This document shows positions 44,642 through 54,420 of a stretch of 61,911 nt of DNA, in pieces. The position numbers and the translations under genes are program-made. The notes under the pieces were generated by a model, which was not told the DNA's origin, did not search any database, and worked only from the letters and a program-made list of their open reading frames with translations. This DNA is from Syntrophomonas sp. UBA4911 (GTDB lineage Bacteria; Bacillota; Syntrophomonadia; Syntrophomonadales; Syntrophomonadaceae): the NCBI GenBank assembly GCA_002398105.1, contig DHCD01000010.1:55683-117593 (forward strand), read 5' to 3'. The first letter of the stretch is position 1. Each line of letters starts with the position of its first letter.

Positions 44642-47452
44642 ATGGATAATGCAAAGATATGGGAAATAAAAACCTGCGATTACCAGCTGGCCCGGGACCT
44701 GAGTCAAAAGTTGGGACTAAGTCCCCTGATGGCGGAGTTGTTGCTGCAACGAGGAATTTATACCTGCGAAGAGGCGCATTATTTTCTTAATGCGGGCCTG
44801 GATGATTTACAGAGCCCCTTCAGTCTAACCGATATGGAGCCGGCCGTGACCCGAATCAGGCAGGCCGCCTTGCAGGGGGAAAAGATAGCCATATATGGCG
44901 ATTATGATGTTGATGGCATATGCAGCATGACCATGCTTAAGCAATGTCTGGATAGGCTGGGGGCTATTGCGGAATATTATGTCCCCGACCGGTTTAGTGA
45001 AGGCTATGGGCTTAACCGGCAGGCGGTGGAAACGATTGCCGGTCAGGGCTTTAAACTTTTAATCACTGTGGATTGCGGTATAACCGCGGTATCAGAGACC
45101 CAAACTGCTCAAAGCCTGGGGATGGATGTTATAATCAGCGATCATCATACTCCTGCAGCTCAGTTGCCTTCCGCTTTGGCAGTAATAAACCCTAAACTGG
45201 ACAGCACGGAAGAACTTAAGGATTTATGCGGGGCGGGTGTGGCTTTTAAGCTCTGTCAGGCGTTGTTTCCCGACTGGGCCCTGGATAAGGATTCCGGGTG
45301 GCTGGAGCTGGCTGCTCTGGCCACCGTAGCCGATGTGGTGCCATTAAAGGGTGAAAATCGGATCCTGGTCAAGTATGGCCTGCTGAGATTGCCGGCTACT
45401 GTTAACTGCGGGTTGCAGGCCTTACTCAAGGAAAGCGGGCTTACGGGGAAAAAACTTTCTTCCTGGCATATCGGGTTTGTCCTGGCTCCGCGTCTGAATT
45501 CAGCCGGACGGCTGCAAAGTGCCCGCAGCAGTGTGGAATTGCTGCTGAACCAAAATGCGGAACAGGCAACGGAGTTGGCCGCCCAATTATGCCGCCTCAA
45601 TAATGAACGCAAAATGATTGAGGAAACCGTGCATAAGGAAGCTCTGCTGCAGGTGGAAAGAGAGATTGATCTGGAGAAGAGTCAAGTGCTGGTACTGGGA
45701 GGGGAAGGCTGGCACCAGGGAGTTACCGGCATAGTAGCTTCCCGTCTATGCGAAAAATACCGGCGTCCGGTTATAATGATCAGCTGGGAAGGAGAGCAGG
45801 GGCGGGGATCATGCCGCAGCCTGCCGGGGCTGGATATCTACCAGGCCTTGTCCGCCTGCAGTTCTCATTTGCTCCAATTCGGAGGGCATCGGGCGGCTGC
45901 CGGATTAAGCATACATAGAGATAGCCTGGACAGTTTTCGCCAGGCTTTGGAACAGTGGGCAAAAGATAACGGCCAGGGAGAGGAACCCAGGGCCCGGACC
46001 GTGGCGGATGCGGAATTGGAGCCGGACGATATCAACGAGCGTCTGCTGCAGGAACTTGAAAAACTGGAACCCTTCGGAGAGGGCAACCCCTCCCCCAGTT
46101 TTGCCGTCAGGGGAGTGGAGGTGGATGCCGCCGCCCTGCTGGGCAGGAAAAACGAGCATTTCCGCGCTCGTTTGGAGCCGGGGGGAGTTGATATTATCGC
46201 CTTCAACCATTCTGATTTAATAAAGCATCCTTTGGATACCTGTTTGCAGGATATAATGTTTGAACCTGGGATCAACGAATTCCGGGGCATAAGAAGGGTG
46301 CAGCTAAAAATAAACGATATGAAAAGCAGTTGCCGGCCTGATGATAAAGGGTTAGTGAATGAGTCTGGGCAAAAGCTGCTGCAGGCTATCCAGAAAAGCA
46401 TTGCCGAGGTCTATGGGGGCCGGCCGGTACTTTTTATCTTCCCCACCTACCGGAGCCTGGTCAAGTATAAACTGATGCTTTTGAGCTTTTTGCGCCGGTC
46501 ACTTTTAAAGGAAATCCACGGTCATATAAATCGCCGGGAGAGGCGCGATCTTATGAATGAACTGGTCCAGGGCCAAAATCGGTTATTCCTGGTGACGACA
46601 GCTTTTGATCATTATTATCGCAGAAACTGCCGCCCACCGGAAAAATTAAGCTATGTTTTTACCTTTTATCCGGATCAGCCTGACCGGGAAATGCAGGAAT
46701 ATTATAAAAACTGCAGCTTGATCAGCCTGCAGGCGGACAGCCAACCCAGAATTAAAACCGGAAAAGCGGATTTTGACCCTGAACGCCGCGTGCTCCTGTA
46801 TGCCAATCGTAATACCACTTTGCAGGCTTTTGCCGGCCGGGACAGCTTAAAAGTGGAAGCAGGGATAGGGGATATCCGGCAAAGAAAGGTTATACGCCGG
46901 CATTTTATGCAATCCGGAGGGATATTGCTATCTGATGGAGCCAGTACTGGTGTAACCGGGCTGGGTGATACCGACGTTTTTTTTGCGGATGCCCCCTATA
47001 GCCTTTACGAAGCCCAGATGGTGATGAATCAGCTGGCCGCAGGGGAGGATAGGGAAGCCACTATCCTTTTTAAGCGCGATGATCTGGAGTTTAACCGCCA
47101 ATACCTGGAGCGCTGTTATCCCGGAACCGAACTCCTTAAAGGGGTATTGAGCTATTTTAAAACCAGGCGATATCATCCGCTGACGGCGGGGATTGACCGG
47201 TTAAGCTCTGCGATCGGGGCTTATCTGCAAAGAGATTTCAAACCGGCTGACCTCGTGGGAGTTCTTGACAGCATAGCAGATCTGGACTTGTGCGACTTCA
47301 CAAAAAAAGGTAGTATTATGGCAATAAAGTTTATCAGGCCCGGCAATTCCAGGGTTGACCTGAGAAACTCGCTCTATTATCTGGAAGGTCAGGTGGAGAA
47401 GAAAGAATTCAGCCGCTGGGAAAGGAATTTGAATAATATATTATCATGGTGA
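44642..47452 (+). CDS. recJ: Single-stranded-DNA exonuclease RecJ with long C-terminal extension
   Basis: A 5'-3' ssDNA exonuclease for recombination and mismatch repair. The DHH motifs are IYGDYDVDGICS, the metal-binding ISDHHTP and the DHHA1 signature FGGHRAAAG. The OB-like part follows to about residue 575. The protein is 936 residues, much longer than E. coli RecJ (577) and longer than Bacillus YrvE (786). About 360 C-terminal residues form an additional domain with no motif that I recognise. The ATG has GGGG upstream. It overlaps relA by 7 bp. The apt gene that lies between them in Bacillus is absent. Confidence 0.94.
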   Translation: MDNAKIWEIKTCDYQLARDLSQKLGLSPLMAELLLQRGIYTCEEAHYFLNAGLDDLQSPFSLTDMEPAVTRIRQAALQGEKIAIYGDYDVDGICSMTMLKQCLDRLGAIAEYYVPDRFSEGYGLNRQAVETIAGQGFKLLITVDCGITAVSETQTAQSLGMDVIISDHHTPAAQLPSALAVINPKLDSTEELKDLCGAGVAFKLCQALFPDWALDKDSGWLELAALATVADVVPLKGENRILVKYGLLRLPATVNCGLQALLKESGLTGKKLSSWHIGFVLAPRLNSAGRLQSARSSVELLLNQNAEQATELAAQLCRLNNERKMIEETVHKEALLQVEREIDLEKSQVLVLGGEGWHQGVTGIVASRLCEKYRRPVIMISWEGEQGRGSCRSLPGLDIYQALSACSSHLLQFGGHRAAAGLSIHRDSLDSFRQALEQWAKDNGQGEEPRARTVADAELEPDDINERLLQELEKLEPFGEGNPSPSFAVRGVEVDAAALLGRKNEHFRARLEPGGVDIIAFNHSDLIKHPLDTCLQDIMFEPGINEFRGIRRVQLKINDMKSSCRPDDKGLVNESGQKLLQAIQKSIAEVYGGRPVLFIFPTYRSLVKYKLMLLSFLRRSLLKEIHGHINRRERRDLMNELVQGQNRLFLVTTAFDHYYRRNCRPPEKLSYVFTFYPDQPDREMQEYYKNCSLISLQADSQPRIKTGKADFDPERRVLLYANRNTTLQAFAGRDSLKVEAGIGDIRQRKVIRRHFMQSGGILLSDGASTGVTGLGDTDVFFADAPYSLYEAQMVMNQLAAGEDREATILFKRDDLEFNRQYLERCYPGTELLKGVLSYFKTRRYHPLTAGIDRLSSAIGAYLQRDFKPADLVGVLDSIADLDLCDFTKKGSIMAIKFIRPGNSRVDLRNSLYYLEGQVEKKEFSRWERNLNNILSW

Positions 47453-49647
47453 GTACAATGGTTCCTGCAGTACAATTGATAATTGAAAAGGTAAAACGGT
47501 ACGATGCGGATGCAGATTTCGGGCTTATCGAACGGGCTTACAACTATGCGCGAACGGCGCATACCGGGCAAAAAAGGATATCGGGCGAGCCGTATATAAT
47601 CCATCCGGTGGAAGTCGCCCTGATACTGACCGAAATCGAATTGGACACTCCGTCGCTTTGTGCCGCCCTGCTCCATGATGTAGTGGAGGATACCAGTTTT
47701 ACTTATGTAAATATATTAAATGATTTCGGGGAGGAAATTGCCCTCCTGGTGGATGGGGTGACCAAACTGAATCGTTTGGACTTCGCTTCCCGCGAAGATG
47801 CGCAGGCTGAAAACCTGCGTAAAATGTTTATTGCCATGGCCCGGGATATCAGGGTCATACTTATTAAACTGGCTGACCGCTTGCATAATATGAGAACCCT
47901 CAACTACCAGAACGAACGCAAGCAAAAAGAAATCGCCAAAGAGACCCTGGAGATTTTTGCCCCCCTGGCTCACCGGCTGGGAGTTTTCAAGTTCAAATGG
48001 GAACTGGAAGATTTGGCTTTTTCTTATCTGGATTCGGAAATGTATTATGAGGTTGCCAAAAGACTTAAGCGTAAACGCAGAGAAAGAGAAGACTACGTCC
48101 ATGATATTATAGAGCAAATCAAAAAAGGTCTGGAACAGATAGGCATAAGAGCAGATATAGCGGGCCGGCCCAAAAATATCTACAGCATATATAAAAAAAT
48201 GGTGAAACAGCAGAAGGATATAGATGAAATCTATGATAAAATAGCCATCCGGGTTATTGTGAACGAAATCAGGGAATGTTATGGAGTGCTGGGCATAATC
48301 CACACCATGTGGAAACCGTTGCCCGGACGTTTCAAAGACTATGTGGCCACCCCCAAGCCCAATATGTATCAGTCACTGCATACTACCCTGCTGGGAAAAG
48401 GGGGGGAACCCTTTGAAGTGCAAATCCGCACCTGGGATATGCATCGCACGGCTGAATATGGGATAGCTGCTCACTGGCGCTATAAGGAAGGCAGCAGCCC
48501 CAAGGAAAAGAAATTTGATGAAAAACTTTCCTGGTTGCGACGGATACTGGAATGGCAGCAGGATGTCAAAGACACCAGCGAATTTATGGAATCATTAAAG
48601 ATTGACCTCTTTGATGATACCGTTTTTGTATTCACCCCCAAAGGGGCGGTAGTAGAATTGCCCAAAGGCGCCGGCCCGGTGGACTTTGCCTATCGGGTGC
48701 ATACCGAGGTAGGGCATAAATGTTCCGGGGCCCGGGTTAACGGCCGCATAGTTCCCCTGGATTACCCCTTGGGTAATGGGGATATTGTCGAGATTATCAC
48801 CTCCAAGAGTTCCTCCGGGCCTTCGCGGGACTGGTTGAACTTTGTCAAAACTTCTTCCGCCAAAAGCAGAATTAAACAATGGTTCAAGAAAGAAAAACGG
48901 GAAGAAAATATAATAAAAGGTCGTGACCTGCTGGAGAAAGAGCTGAAGAAGAAGCACCTGAATATAAAGGAGTTTCTTAAGGAGGACCGTTTGCAGGAAG
49001 TAGCCAAACGGGTCGGCTTTTTATCGGTTGACGACCTCTATGCCGCACTGGGGGATAATGGCGTCAGTGCTCAGCAGGTAATAACCCGGCTTAAAGAGAT
49101 GTTCTTCCAGGATGCCCAGGTGGAAGACATTCTCAATATTCCGGTCAATACCAAACCGGATGCAGCCCTGGATAAGGAGACCAGTGCCCTCAAGGTCAAG
49201 GGCGTGGATGGAGTGGCTATTCGTCTGGCCCATTGCTGCAATCCTTTGCCCGGGGATAAGGTGCTGGGTTACATTACCAGAGGGCGGGGGGTTTCGGTGC
49301 ATCGTCATGATTGCCCCAATCTGCAGAATTATTTGCGTCAGGAAAAGGACCGTATAATAGAAGTAGAATGGGCTGATAACCGGGGAACCTACATCGTGGA
49401 ACTGGAAGTCAGGGCTTTTGACCGGCCCCGGCTGACTACCGATGTTATGAATATTATTGCCGATACCAGAATCCAAATTAATTCGGTATTCTCACGGGTA
49501 ACCAGAAACCATCTGGCGGTTATGAATTTTAAATTAGAGATTAAGGATATCACCCAGCTTCAGGCTGTAATTCAGCGTATTCAACAAATTCAGGATATCC
49601 TGGAGGTTAGAAGGACTATGCCAGGCGAAATTAGGAGTGAACAGTAA
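47446..49647 (+). CDS. relA: Bifunctional (p)ppGpp synthetase/hydrolase RelA/SpoT
   Basis: Makes and degrades the stringent-response alarmone. The 733-residue protein has the HD hydrolase domain (HPVEVALI, LLHDVVEDT, KLADRLHNMRTL), the synthetase domain (RVIV, GRFKDYVATPKPN, YQSLHT), a TGS domain (about 390-450, VFTPKGAVVELPKG) and a C-terminal ACT domain. Hydrolase residues HD and synthetase residues look intact, so both activities are expected. An alternative ATG lies at 47458. Followed directly by dtd. Confidence 0.97.
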   Translation: MVSTMVPAVQLIIEKVKRYDADADFGLIERAYNYARTAHTGQKRISGEPYIIHPVEVALILTEIELDTPSLCAALLHDVVEDTSFTYVNILNDFGEEIALLVDGVTKLNRLDFASREDAQAENLRKMFIAMARDIRVILIKLADRLHNMRTLNYQNERKQKEIAKETLEIFAPLAHRLGVFKFKWELEDLAFSYLDSEMYYEVAKRLKRKRREREDYVHDIIEQIKKGLEQIGIRADIAGRPKNIYSIYKKMVKQQKDIDEIYDKIAIRVIVNEIRECYGVLGIIHTMWKPLPGRFKDYVATPKPNMYQSLHTTLLGKGGEPFEVQIRTWDMHRTAEYGIAAHWRYKEGSSPKEKKFDEKLSWLRRILEWQQDVKDTSEFMESLKIDLFDDTVFVFTPKGAVVELPKGAGPVDFAYRVHTEVGHKCSGARVNGRIVPLDYPLGNGDIVEIITSKSSSGPSRDWLNFVKTSSAKSRIKQWFKKEKREENIIKGRDLLEKELKKKHLNIKEFLKEDRLQEVAKRVGFLSVDDLYAALGDNGVSAQQVITRLKEMFFQDAQVEDILNIPVNTKPDAALDKETSALKVKGVDGVAIRLAHCCNPLPGDKVLGYITRGRGVSVHRHDCPNLQNYLRQEKDRIIEVEWADNRGTYIVELEVRAFDRPRLTTDVMNIIADTRIQINSVFSRVTRNHLAVMNFKLEIKDITQLQAVIQRIQQIQDILEVRRTMPGEIRSEQ

Positions 49648-50097
49648 ATGCGGGCAGTTGTGCAAAGAACTACCGGCAGCCGGGTAATGGTGGAAGAAAA
49701 AGAAATAGCCCGGATCGGCAAAGGTTTGATGGTCCTGTTGGGTATAAAAAAAGGTGACAGTGCCGAGGATGCCGACTATATGATGAATAAAATAATAAAC
49801 TTAAGGATTTTCCCGGATGAAGATGATAAAATGAATCTATCCCTTTTGGATATTGCCGGAGAGGTATTGCTGGTCAGTCAGTTCACCCTTTACGGAGATT
49901 CCCGTAAAGGAAGACGCCCCGGTTTTTCCGATGCGGAGTTGCCCGAGCTGGCCTTACCTTTGTTCGCATACTCGGTCCGGTGGTTAGCCCAGGCCGGAAT
50001 AAAAGTTGCAACCGGTGAATTTGGCGCCGATATGATGGTGGAAATAGATAATGACGGACCCTGTACCATCTTATTGGATAGTGAGAAGCTGTTTTGA
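49648..50097 (+). CDS. dtd: D-aminoacyl-tRNA deacylase
   Basis: Removes mischarged D-amino acids and Gly from tRNAs. The 149-residue protein starts MRAVVQRTTGSRV. It has LVSQFTLYGD (78-87) and the C-terminal Gly-Pro motif NDGPCTI (138-144). The ATG follows the relA stop directly, giving the same order relA-dtd as Bacillus. Confidence 0.96.
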   Translation: MRAVVQRTTGSRVMVEEKEIARIGKGLMVLLGIKKGDSAEDADYMMNKIINLRIFPDEDDKMNLSLLDIAGEVLLVSQFTLYGDSRKGRRPGFSDAELPELALPLFAYSVRWLAQAGIKVATGEFGADMMVEIDNDGPCTILLDSEKLF

Positions 50098-50116
50098 TTA
50101 AGGAGGTTATTGGGAG

Positions 50117-50737
50117 ATGATTTTAAGAGGGCTGGAAATAAGCAATATGGGGGTAAATTGTTATATTGTCGGCTGCGAAGAGACTAAAGATGCAGCCGTG
50201 ATTGATCCCGGCGGCAATCCCCGGGGAATAAAAAAATTGCTGGACGAGGAAGGCCTTAAAGCCGTTTATATTATTAATACCCACGGTCACATTGACCATA
50301 TCGGCGGCAATCAGGGCTTGCAGGAGCTGACCGGAGCTAAGATCATGATTCACCAGAAGGATGCCAAGATGCTCACCAATGCGGTGTCCAACTTTTCATT
50401 TTTGATGGGCGGCAAGGTCACCAGTCCTCCGGCTGACCAGTTTATAAAGGAAGGGGATATCATCAAAGTCGGTAATACGGTGGAACTGGAAGTCATTGAA
50501 GTGCCCGGGCACAGTCCCGGAAGCGTAGCGCTCAAGACGGGGGATATAATTTTTTCCGGAGACGCTCTTTTTTACGGTTCTATCGGGCGTACTGATTTCC
50601 CGGGAGGCTCATATAAAGAGCTCATAACCAATATCAAGGAAAAATTGCTCTGTTATGATGACGAGGTAGTGGTGTATCCTGGGCATGGTCCCGCCACCAG
50701 CATCGGCTTTGAAAGAAAAAACAATCCTTTTCTATAA
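50117..50737 (+). CDS. MBL-fold metallo-hydrolase (YqgX-like)
   Basis: A 206-residue metallo-beta-lactamase-fold hydrolase of the glyoxalase II-like group. Metal ligands are THGHIDHIGG (55-64), VPGHSPGSVA, FSGDALFYGSIGRTD and YPGHGPATSIGFE. The SD is AAGGAGG. The substrate is unknown; thioester hydrolysis is typical. It follows dtd by 19 bp, likely the same transcript. Confidence 0.88.
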   Translation: MILRGLEISNMGVNCYIVGCEETKDAAVIDPGGNPRGIKKLLDEEGLKAVYIINTHGHIDHIGGNQGLQELTGAKIMIHQKDAKMLTNAVSNFSFLMGGKVTSPPADQFIKEGDIIKVGNTVELEVIEVPGHSPGSVALKTGDIIFSGDALFYGSIGRTDFPGGSYKELITNIKEKLLCYDDEVVVYPGHGPATSIGFERKNNPFL

Positions 50738-50811
50738 AATCGCCTTTACATTGACTGAGGCTTATGCTAATATTTAAACAATATTTCAAATGCCATGAAA
50801 AAGTAAAGTAG

Positions 50812-51066
50812 TTGCGTGGAGTTATACAGAGAAGAGATGTCACCGGCTGTAAGCATCTCTATAACAAAGCCCGATGAAGTTCACTTTGGAGCACCCGGCT
50901 GAAACGAATGCAAGTAGGTCGTGGCGGAACTCCCGCCGTTAAAAGGGAGGGGATATCGGATAAACCTGTATCTTTTACTAAGCGGGCCTGATTAAGGCAA
51001 TTTGGGTGGTACCGCGGGTAAGCGACAAGCTTCTCGTCCCATAGGGATGTGAAGCTTTTTTTATGG
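50812..51066 (+). promoter_or_regulatory. T-box riboswitch of aroF-pheA, with terminator
   Basis: tRNA-sensing leader. A stem I region (from about 50815) with a possible specifier TTC (50880-50882, Phe) lies in GATGAAGTTCAC. AGTAGG and CCGTTA elements follow, then the T-box TGGGTGGTACCGCGG (51003-51017). The terminator is GCTTC/GAAGC with TCCC/GGGA and a T-run (51027-51063). Uncharged tRNA(Phe) would open it. Confidence 0.9.
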
Positions 51067-51115
51067 ATGAGTGGGGTTTTAGCCTGTATCCTTATTGAGT
51101 GACTGCAAGGTAAAC

Positions 51116-51176
51116 TGGGTGGTACCGCGGGAAGTGTTTATAAACCTCTCGTCCCATAGGGACGAGAGGTTTATAT
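51116..51176 (+). promoter_or_regulatory. Second T-box antiterminator/terminator module without stem I
   Basis: The same T-box TGGGTGGTACCGCGG is repeated (51116-51130). A second terminator follows, AACCTCTCGTCCC/GGGACGAGAGGTT (about 51143-51171), with a TATATTTTA tail. Only about 50 bp separate it from the first terminator, so there is no room for its own stem I. Confidence 0.85.
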
Positions 51177-51194
51177 TTTATCAGGAGGTGTAAC

Positions 51195-52037
51195 ATGATT
51201 AAATTAGCCAGTCGCGAAGGCGGCGAAATGCTGGTGGCAAGAAAGAACCGGGAAGAAGTCAGCCTGACAAAGGTCAAGGGATGCATTATCGGGGGAGAAC
51301 AATTGGCTGTAATAGCCGGGCCCTGTGCGGTTGAAAGTGAGGAAATATTAAAAGAAACCGCTTTCAAAGTCAGAGGATGCGGAGCGGCCTTTTTAAGGGG
51401 AGGAGCTTATAAACCGCGCACTTCGCCTTACAGCTTTCAGGGACTGGGTGAAGAGGGACTGAAGATTCTGGCCCGGGTGGGTGAGGACATGAATATGCCG
51501 GTAATTACGGAATTGATGGATAGCGAAGATATGGAATTAGTGGTTGAGTATACGGATATAATCCAGGTTGGAGCCAGGAATATGCATAATTTTGCCCTGC
51601 TCCGTAAATTGGGAAAAATAGATAAACCCGTAGTATTGAAGCGGGGACTGGCGGCCACCATTGAAGAATGGCTGCTGGCAGCCGAGTATATTCTGGCCGG
51701 GGGGAATAATCAGGTAATATTGTGTGAGCGGGGAATTCGCTCCGCCGAGCCCTGGACCCGTAATACCCTGGATCTGTCTGCAGTGGCTCTGGTTAAAGAA
51801 CTGTCCCACCTGCCGGTACTGGTCGACCCCAGTCATGCCACCGGGGTACGCAGCCTGGTTACTCCGATGGCCAAGGCTGCTATCGCCGCCGGGGCTGACG
51901 GTATTATGGTGGAAGTCCATCCCCACCCGGAAAAAGCCCTGTCCGATGGTGAACAGTCCCTAACTCCTAAAGGATTCAGCCAATTGATGCGGACGATCGA
52001 ACCGGTGGCCCGGGCGGTGGGAAGGAGAATACGCTAA
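51195..52037 (+). CDS. aroF: 3-deoxy-7-phosphoheptulonate synthase
   Basis: First step of aromatic amino acid synthesis. The 280-residue protein is a type I-beta DAHP synthase with no long regulatory domain: VIAGPCAVES (36-45), GGAYKPRTSPYSFQG, RNMHNF, CERGIRS and DPSHATG. SD is AGGAGG 6 bp from ATG, right after the T-box terminator. It overlaps pheA by 1 bp (TAATGG). Confidence 0.96.
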   Translation: MIKLASREGGEMLVARKNREEVSLTKVKGCIIGGEQLAVIAGPCAVESEEILKETAFKVRGCGAAFLRGGAYKPRTSPYSFQGLGEEGLKILARVGEDMNMPVITELMDSEDMELVVEYTDIIQVGARNMHNFALLRKLGKIDKPVVLKRGLAATIEEWLLAAEYILAGGNNQVILCERGIRSAEPWTRNTLDLSAVALVKELSHLPVLVDPSHATGVRSLVTPMAKAAIAAGADGIMVEVHPHPEKALSDGEQSLTPKGFSQLMRTIEPVARAVGRRIR

Positions 52038-52888
52038 TGGCTTGCGCTGTACTGGGTCCCCGAGGAACCTTCAGTGAGGAAGCCGCTTGCAGCTATTGGG
52101 GGAAGCGGGATGATATAGTGGCGGCCGCTACCATCAGTCAGGTTTTTACGCTGGTAAGCATGGGTGCGGTAGAAGAAGCCCTGGTGCCGGTAGAAAATTC
52201 TCTGGCCGGTTCAATAAAAGAAACCATCCGGTGTCTGCAGGAGAACCGGGTCAGAATACGAGGGGAAATGAACCTTCCTATAAGGCAAGACCTGATGGCC
52301 TGTAAAAAATACCGCCTGGAGGAAATTGAATGGCTGATTACCCAGCCCGTCGCTCTTCACCAGTGCCAGGCTTTTATTGCCCGGCATCTGTCCGCGGTGC
52401 GAACTGAAATCTGTGCCAGTACCGGCAGAGCGGCTGCCATGCTGCGCCGGGAGGTCAGAAAGGCAGCCGCCATCGGCAATAGCCAGGCAGCTATGATTTA
52501 CGGGCTGAAGATAATATATCCGGATATAGCCGGTGAAAATAATGTTACCCGTTTTATTCACATCGTCCAGGAAAAGAGAGAAACTAAAGGGGATAAAAGC
52601 AGCATCATTTTTTCTCTGGCGGATAGAGCAGGCGCTTTATATGAAGTTTTAGGCATCTTTGCCGGCAGGAACCTGAATCTTAGCAAGATTGAATCCTATC
52701 CCGGCCCGAATGCGCGAGCCGGTTATAACTTTTACATTGAAGTGGATACTCCGGCCGGTGAAGACCTGCAGCCGGCGCTTGAGGAAATGGAGCGATTATG
52801 CCCCCGGATAAAATACCTGGGCTCATATCCCAAAGCTCTTCCGCTAGCAGATGATAAATTGGAGGTTAAAAATGATCATACATTTTGA
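52037..52888 (+). CDS. pheA: Prephenate dehydratase
   Basis: Converts prephenate to phenylpyruvate for phenylalanine synthesis. The 283-residue protein has the N-terminal GPRGTFSEEAA, VPVENSLAGSI, the catalytic TRF in NNVTRFIHI, and a C-terminal ACT domain. The regulatory ESRP motif reads ESYP here. Translationally coupled to aroF. Regulated by the T-box, which fits phenylalanine. Confidence 0.95.
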   Translation: MACAVLGPRGTFSEEAACSYWGKRDDIVAAATISQVFTLVSMGAVEEALVPVENSLAGSIKETIRCLQENRVRIRGEMNLPIRQDLMACKKYRLEEIEWLITQPVALHQCQAFIARHLSAVRTEICASTGRAAAMLRREVRKAAAIGNSQAAMIYGLKIIYPDIAGENNVTRFIHIVQEKRETKGDKSSIIFSLADRAGALYEVLGIFAGRNLNLSKIESYPGPNARAGYNFYIEVDTPAGEDLQPALEEMERLCPRIKYLGSYPKALPLADDKLEVKNDHTF

Positions 52889-54356
52889 TTACCGGCCGGA
52901 ATACCTGTACGATGCCTTACATGAACTTATACGCATGGCTTATCCTGATGCCGTCCTGGTACGGGAAAAAAACGGGCAAGCGAATATGGAAATAGCGATT
53001 GCCCTGAATGAAAATACCCATATTATATCAATCCGGGGAAGCATAAAAGATGGCGCCCGGGTGACTGCCGAAGAGCGGAGCTTTGAGCTGAACGCGGCGG
53101 AAGAGGGGCGCAGAACTGAAATCAAAAAACGGGCGCGTATTTTCACTTTCCGCTTGCTGGAAGAACACCTGGGGCAGCCGGTCAATAGCTATGGTATTCT
53201 GACCGGAATGCGGCCGGTCAAACTGATTCATCGTTTTTGGGATCAGGGCATGTCTGCAGCGGATATAGGAGAGCGGCTACAGCATGAATACCAGCTGCAA
53301 AAGGAGAAAGCTGATTTGCTGGTGGAAGTGGCCGGCAATGAAAGACCCTATCTGCCGGACCCTGAGACTGCCGGCAGGCTGATAAGCGTATATATCGGCA
53401 TTCCCTTTTGTCCCGGGCGCTGCAACTACTGTTCCTTCAGCGGGGCGGTGCTGCACAGCTACGATAACGAGTTAAGGCCATTTCTGGCGGCCCTGCGGAA
53501 AGAGATGGAGGTAATCGGCGTTCTGATTAACGATCTGGGATTGGCGGTGCAATCCATATATCTGGGAGGAGGCACCCCTACCGTGCTCTCTACCGAGGAT
53601 ATGAGCAGGTTGTTCGAACTGCTCCACGAAAGCTATATATCCTCGGCGACGGTAGAGATTACGGTAGAGGCGGGCAGACCTGACACCCTGAACCCGGCTA
53701 AGCTGCGCCAACTTGAAAGACTGGGAGTGGATCGGGTCTGTATCAATCCTCAAAGCATGAATGATTTCACCCTGCTGCAGATAGGGAGAAAGCATAATCA
53801 GGAAGGAGTGGTGCGATCGGTAGAATGGGCTCGAGAAGCAGGAATTAAAAATATTAATATGGATCTTATCGTGGGATTTCCCGGAGAAACCCTTCGGGAA
53901 AACATGTACACAGCAGAAAAAATTTTACTTTTGCATCCTGAAAATATTACCGTCCATACTCTAGCTATAAAACGCGGCTCCAAGATGGCCGAGATGGGCA
54001 AAGCTGGGGCCGGCGCCTCAAGGGTGGAAGAAGTCCGGCAGGGAGTGGACTACTTTGCCGCCGCTTTCCGGCAGGCCGGATATTTGCCTTATTATCTGTA
54101 CCGGCAGAAGTATATGCGGGCCAATATGGAGAATACCGGCTACTCCCTTAAAGGGCACTTCTGTTTATACAATATCCAGATGATGGAGGAAAGGCAGACC
54201 ATAATCGGGCTGGGAGGAGGTGGCGCCAGTAAATTTGTTAATCCCGGGGACTGGTCGTTAAGTTCTCTGTACAATCCGAGGAATCCCGACAGCTATGTAG
54301 AAAGCGTGGAAACCCTCATCCAGCGTAAAGTTGACAAGCTCAAGGCCTTACCTTAG
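52872..54356 (+). CDS. hemZ: Radical SAM coproporphyrinogen III oxidase-like HemZ
   Basis: Oxygen-independent heme-pathway homologue. The 494-residue protein has an N-terminal domain of about 170 residues typical of HemZ. The radical SAM motif CPGRCNYC (about 182-189), YLGGGTPTVLS and VEAGRPDTL follow. The ATG at 52872 has GGAGG 6 bp upstream; an in-frame start 21 bp earlier has none. It overlaps the end of pheA by 17 bp. The exact reaction of this branch is not certain. Confidence 0.88.
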   Translation: MIIHFDYRPEYLYDALHELIRMAYPDAVLVREKNGQANMEIAIALNENTHIISIRGSIKDGARVTAEERSFELNAAEEGRRTEIKKRARIFTFRLLEEHLGQPVNSYGILTGMRPVKLIHRFWDQGMSAADIGERLQHEYQLQKEKADLLVEVAGNERPYLPDPETAGRLISVYIGIPFCPGRCNYCSFSGAVLHSYDNELRPFLAALRKEMEVIGVLINDLGLAVQSIYLGGGTPTVLSTEDMSRLFELLHESYISSATVEITVEAGRPDTLNPAKLRQLERLGVDRVCINPQSMNDFTLLQIGRKHNQEGVVRSVEWAREAGIKNINMDLIVGFPGETLRENMYTAEKILLLHPENITVHTLAIKRGSKMAEMGKAGAGASRVEEVRQGVDYFAAAFRQAGYLPYYLYRQKYMRANMENTGYSLKGHFCLYNIQMMEERQTIIGLGGGGASKFVNPGDWSLSSLYNPRNPDSYVESVETLIQRKVDKLKALP

Positions 54357-54420
54357 AATTATTCAAGTACTAAATTCCGGAAGCCCGGTACCGGCTTCCG
54401 GTGGAATAAGAGGAGAAACC

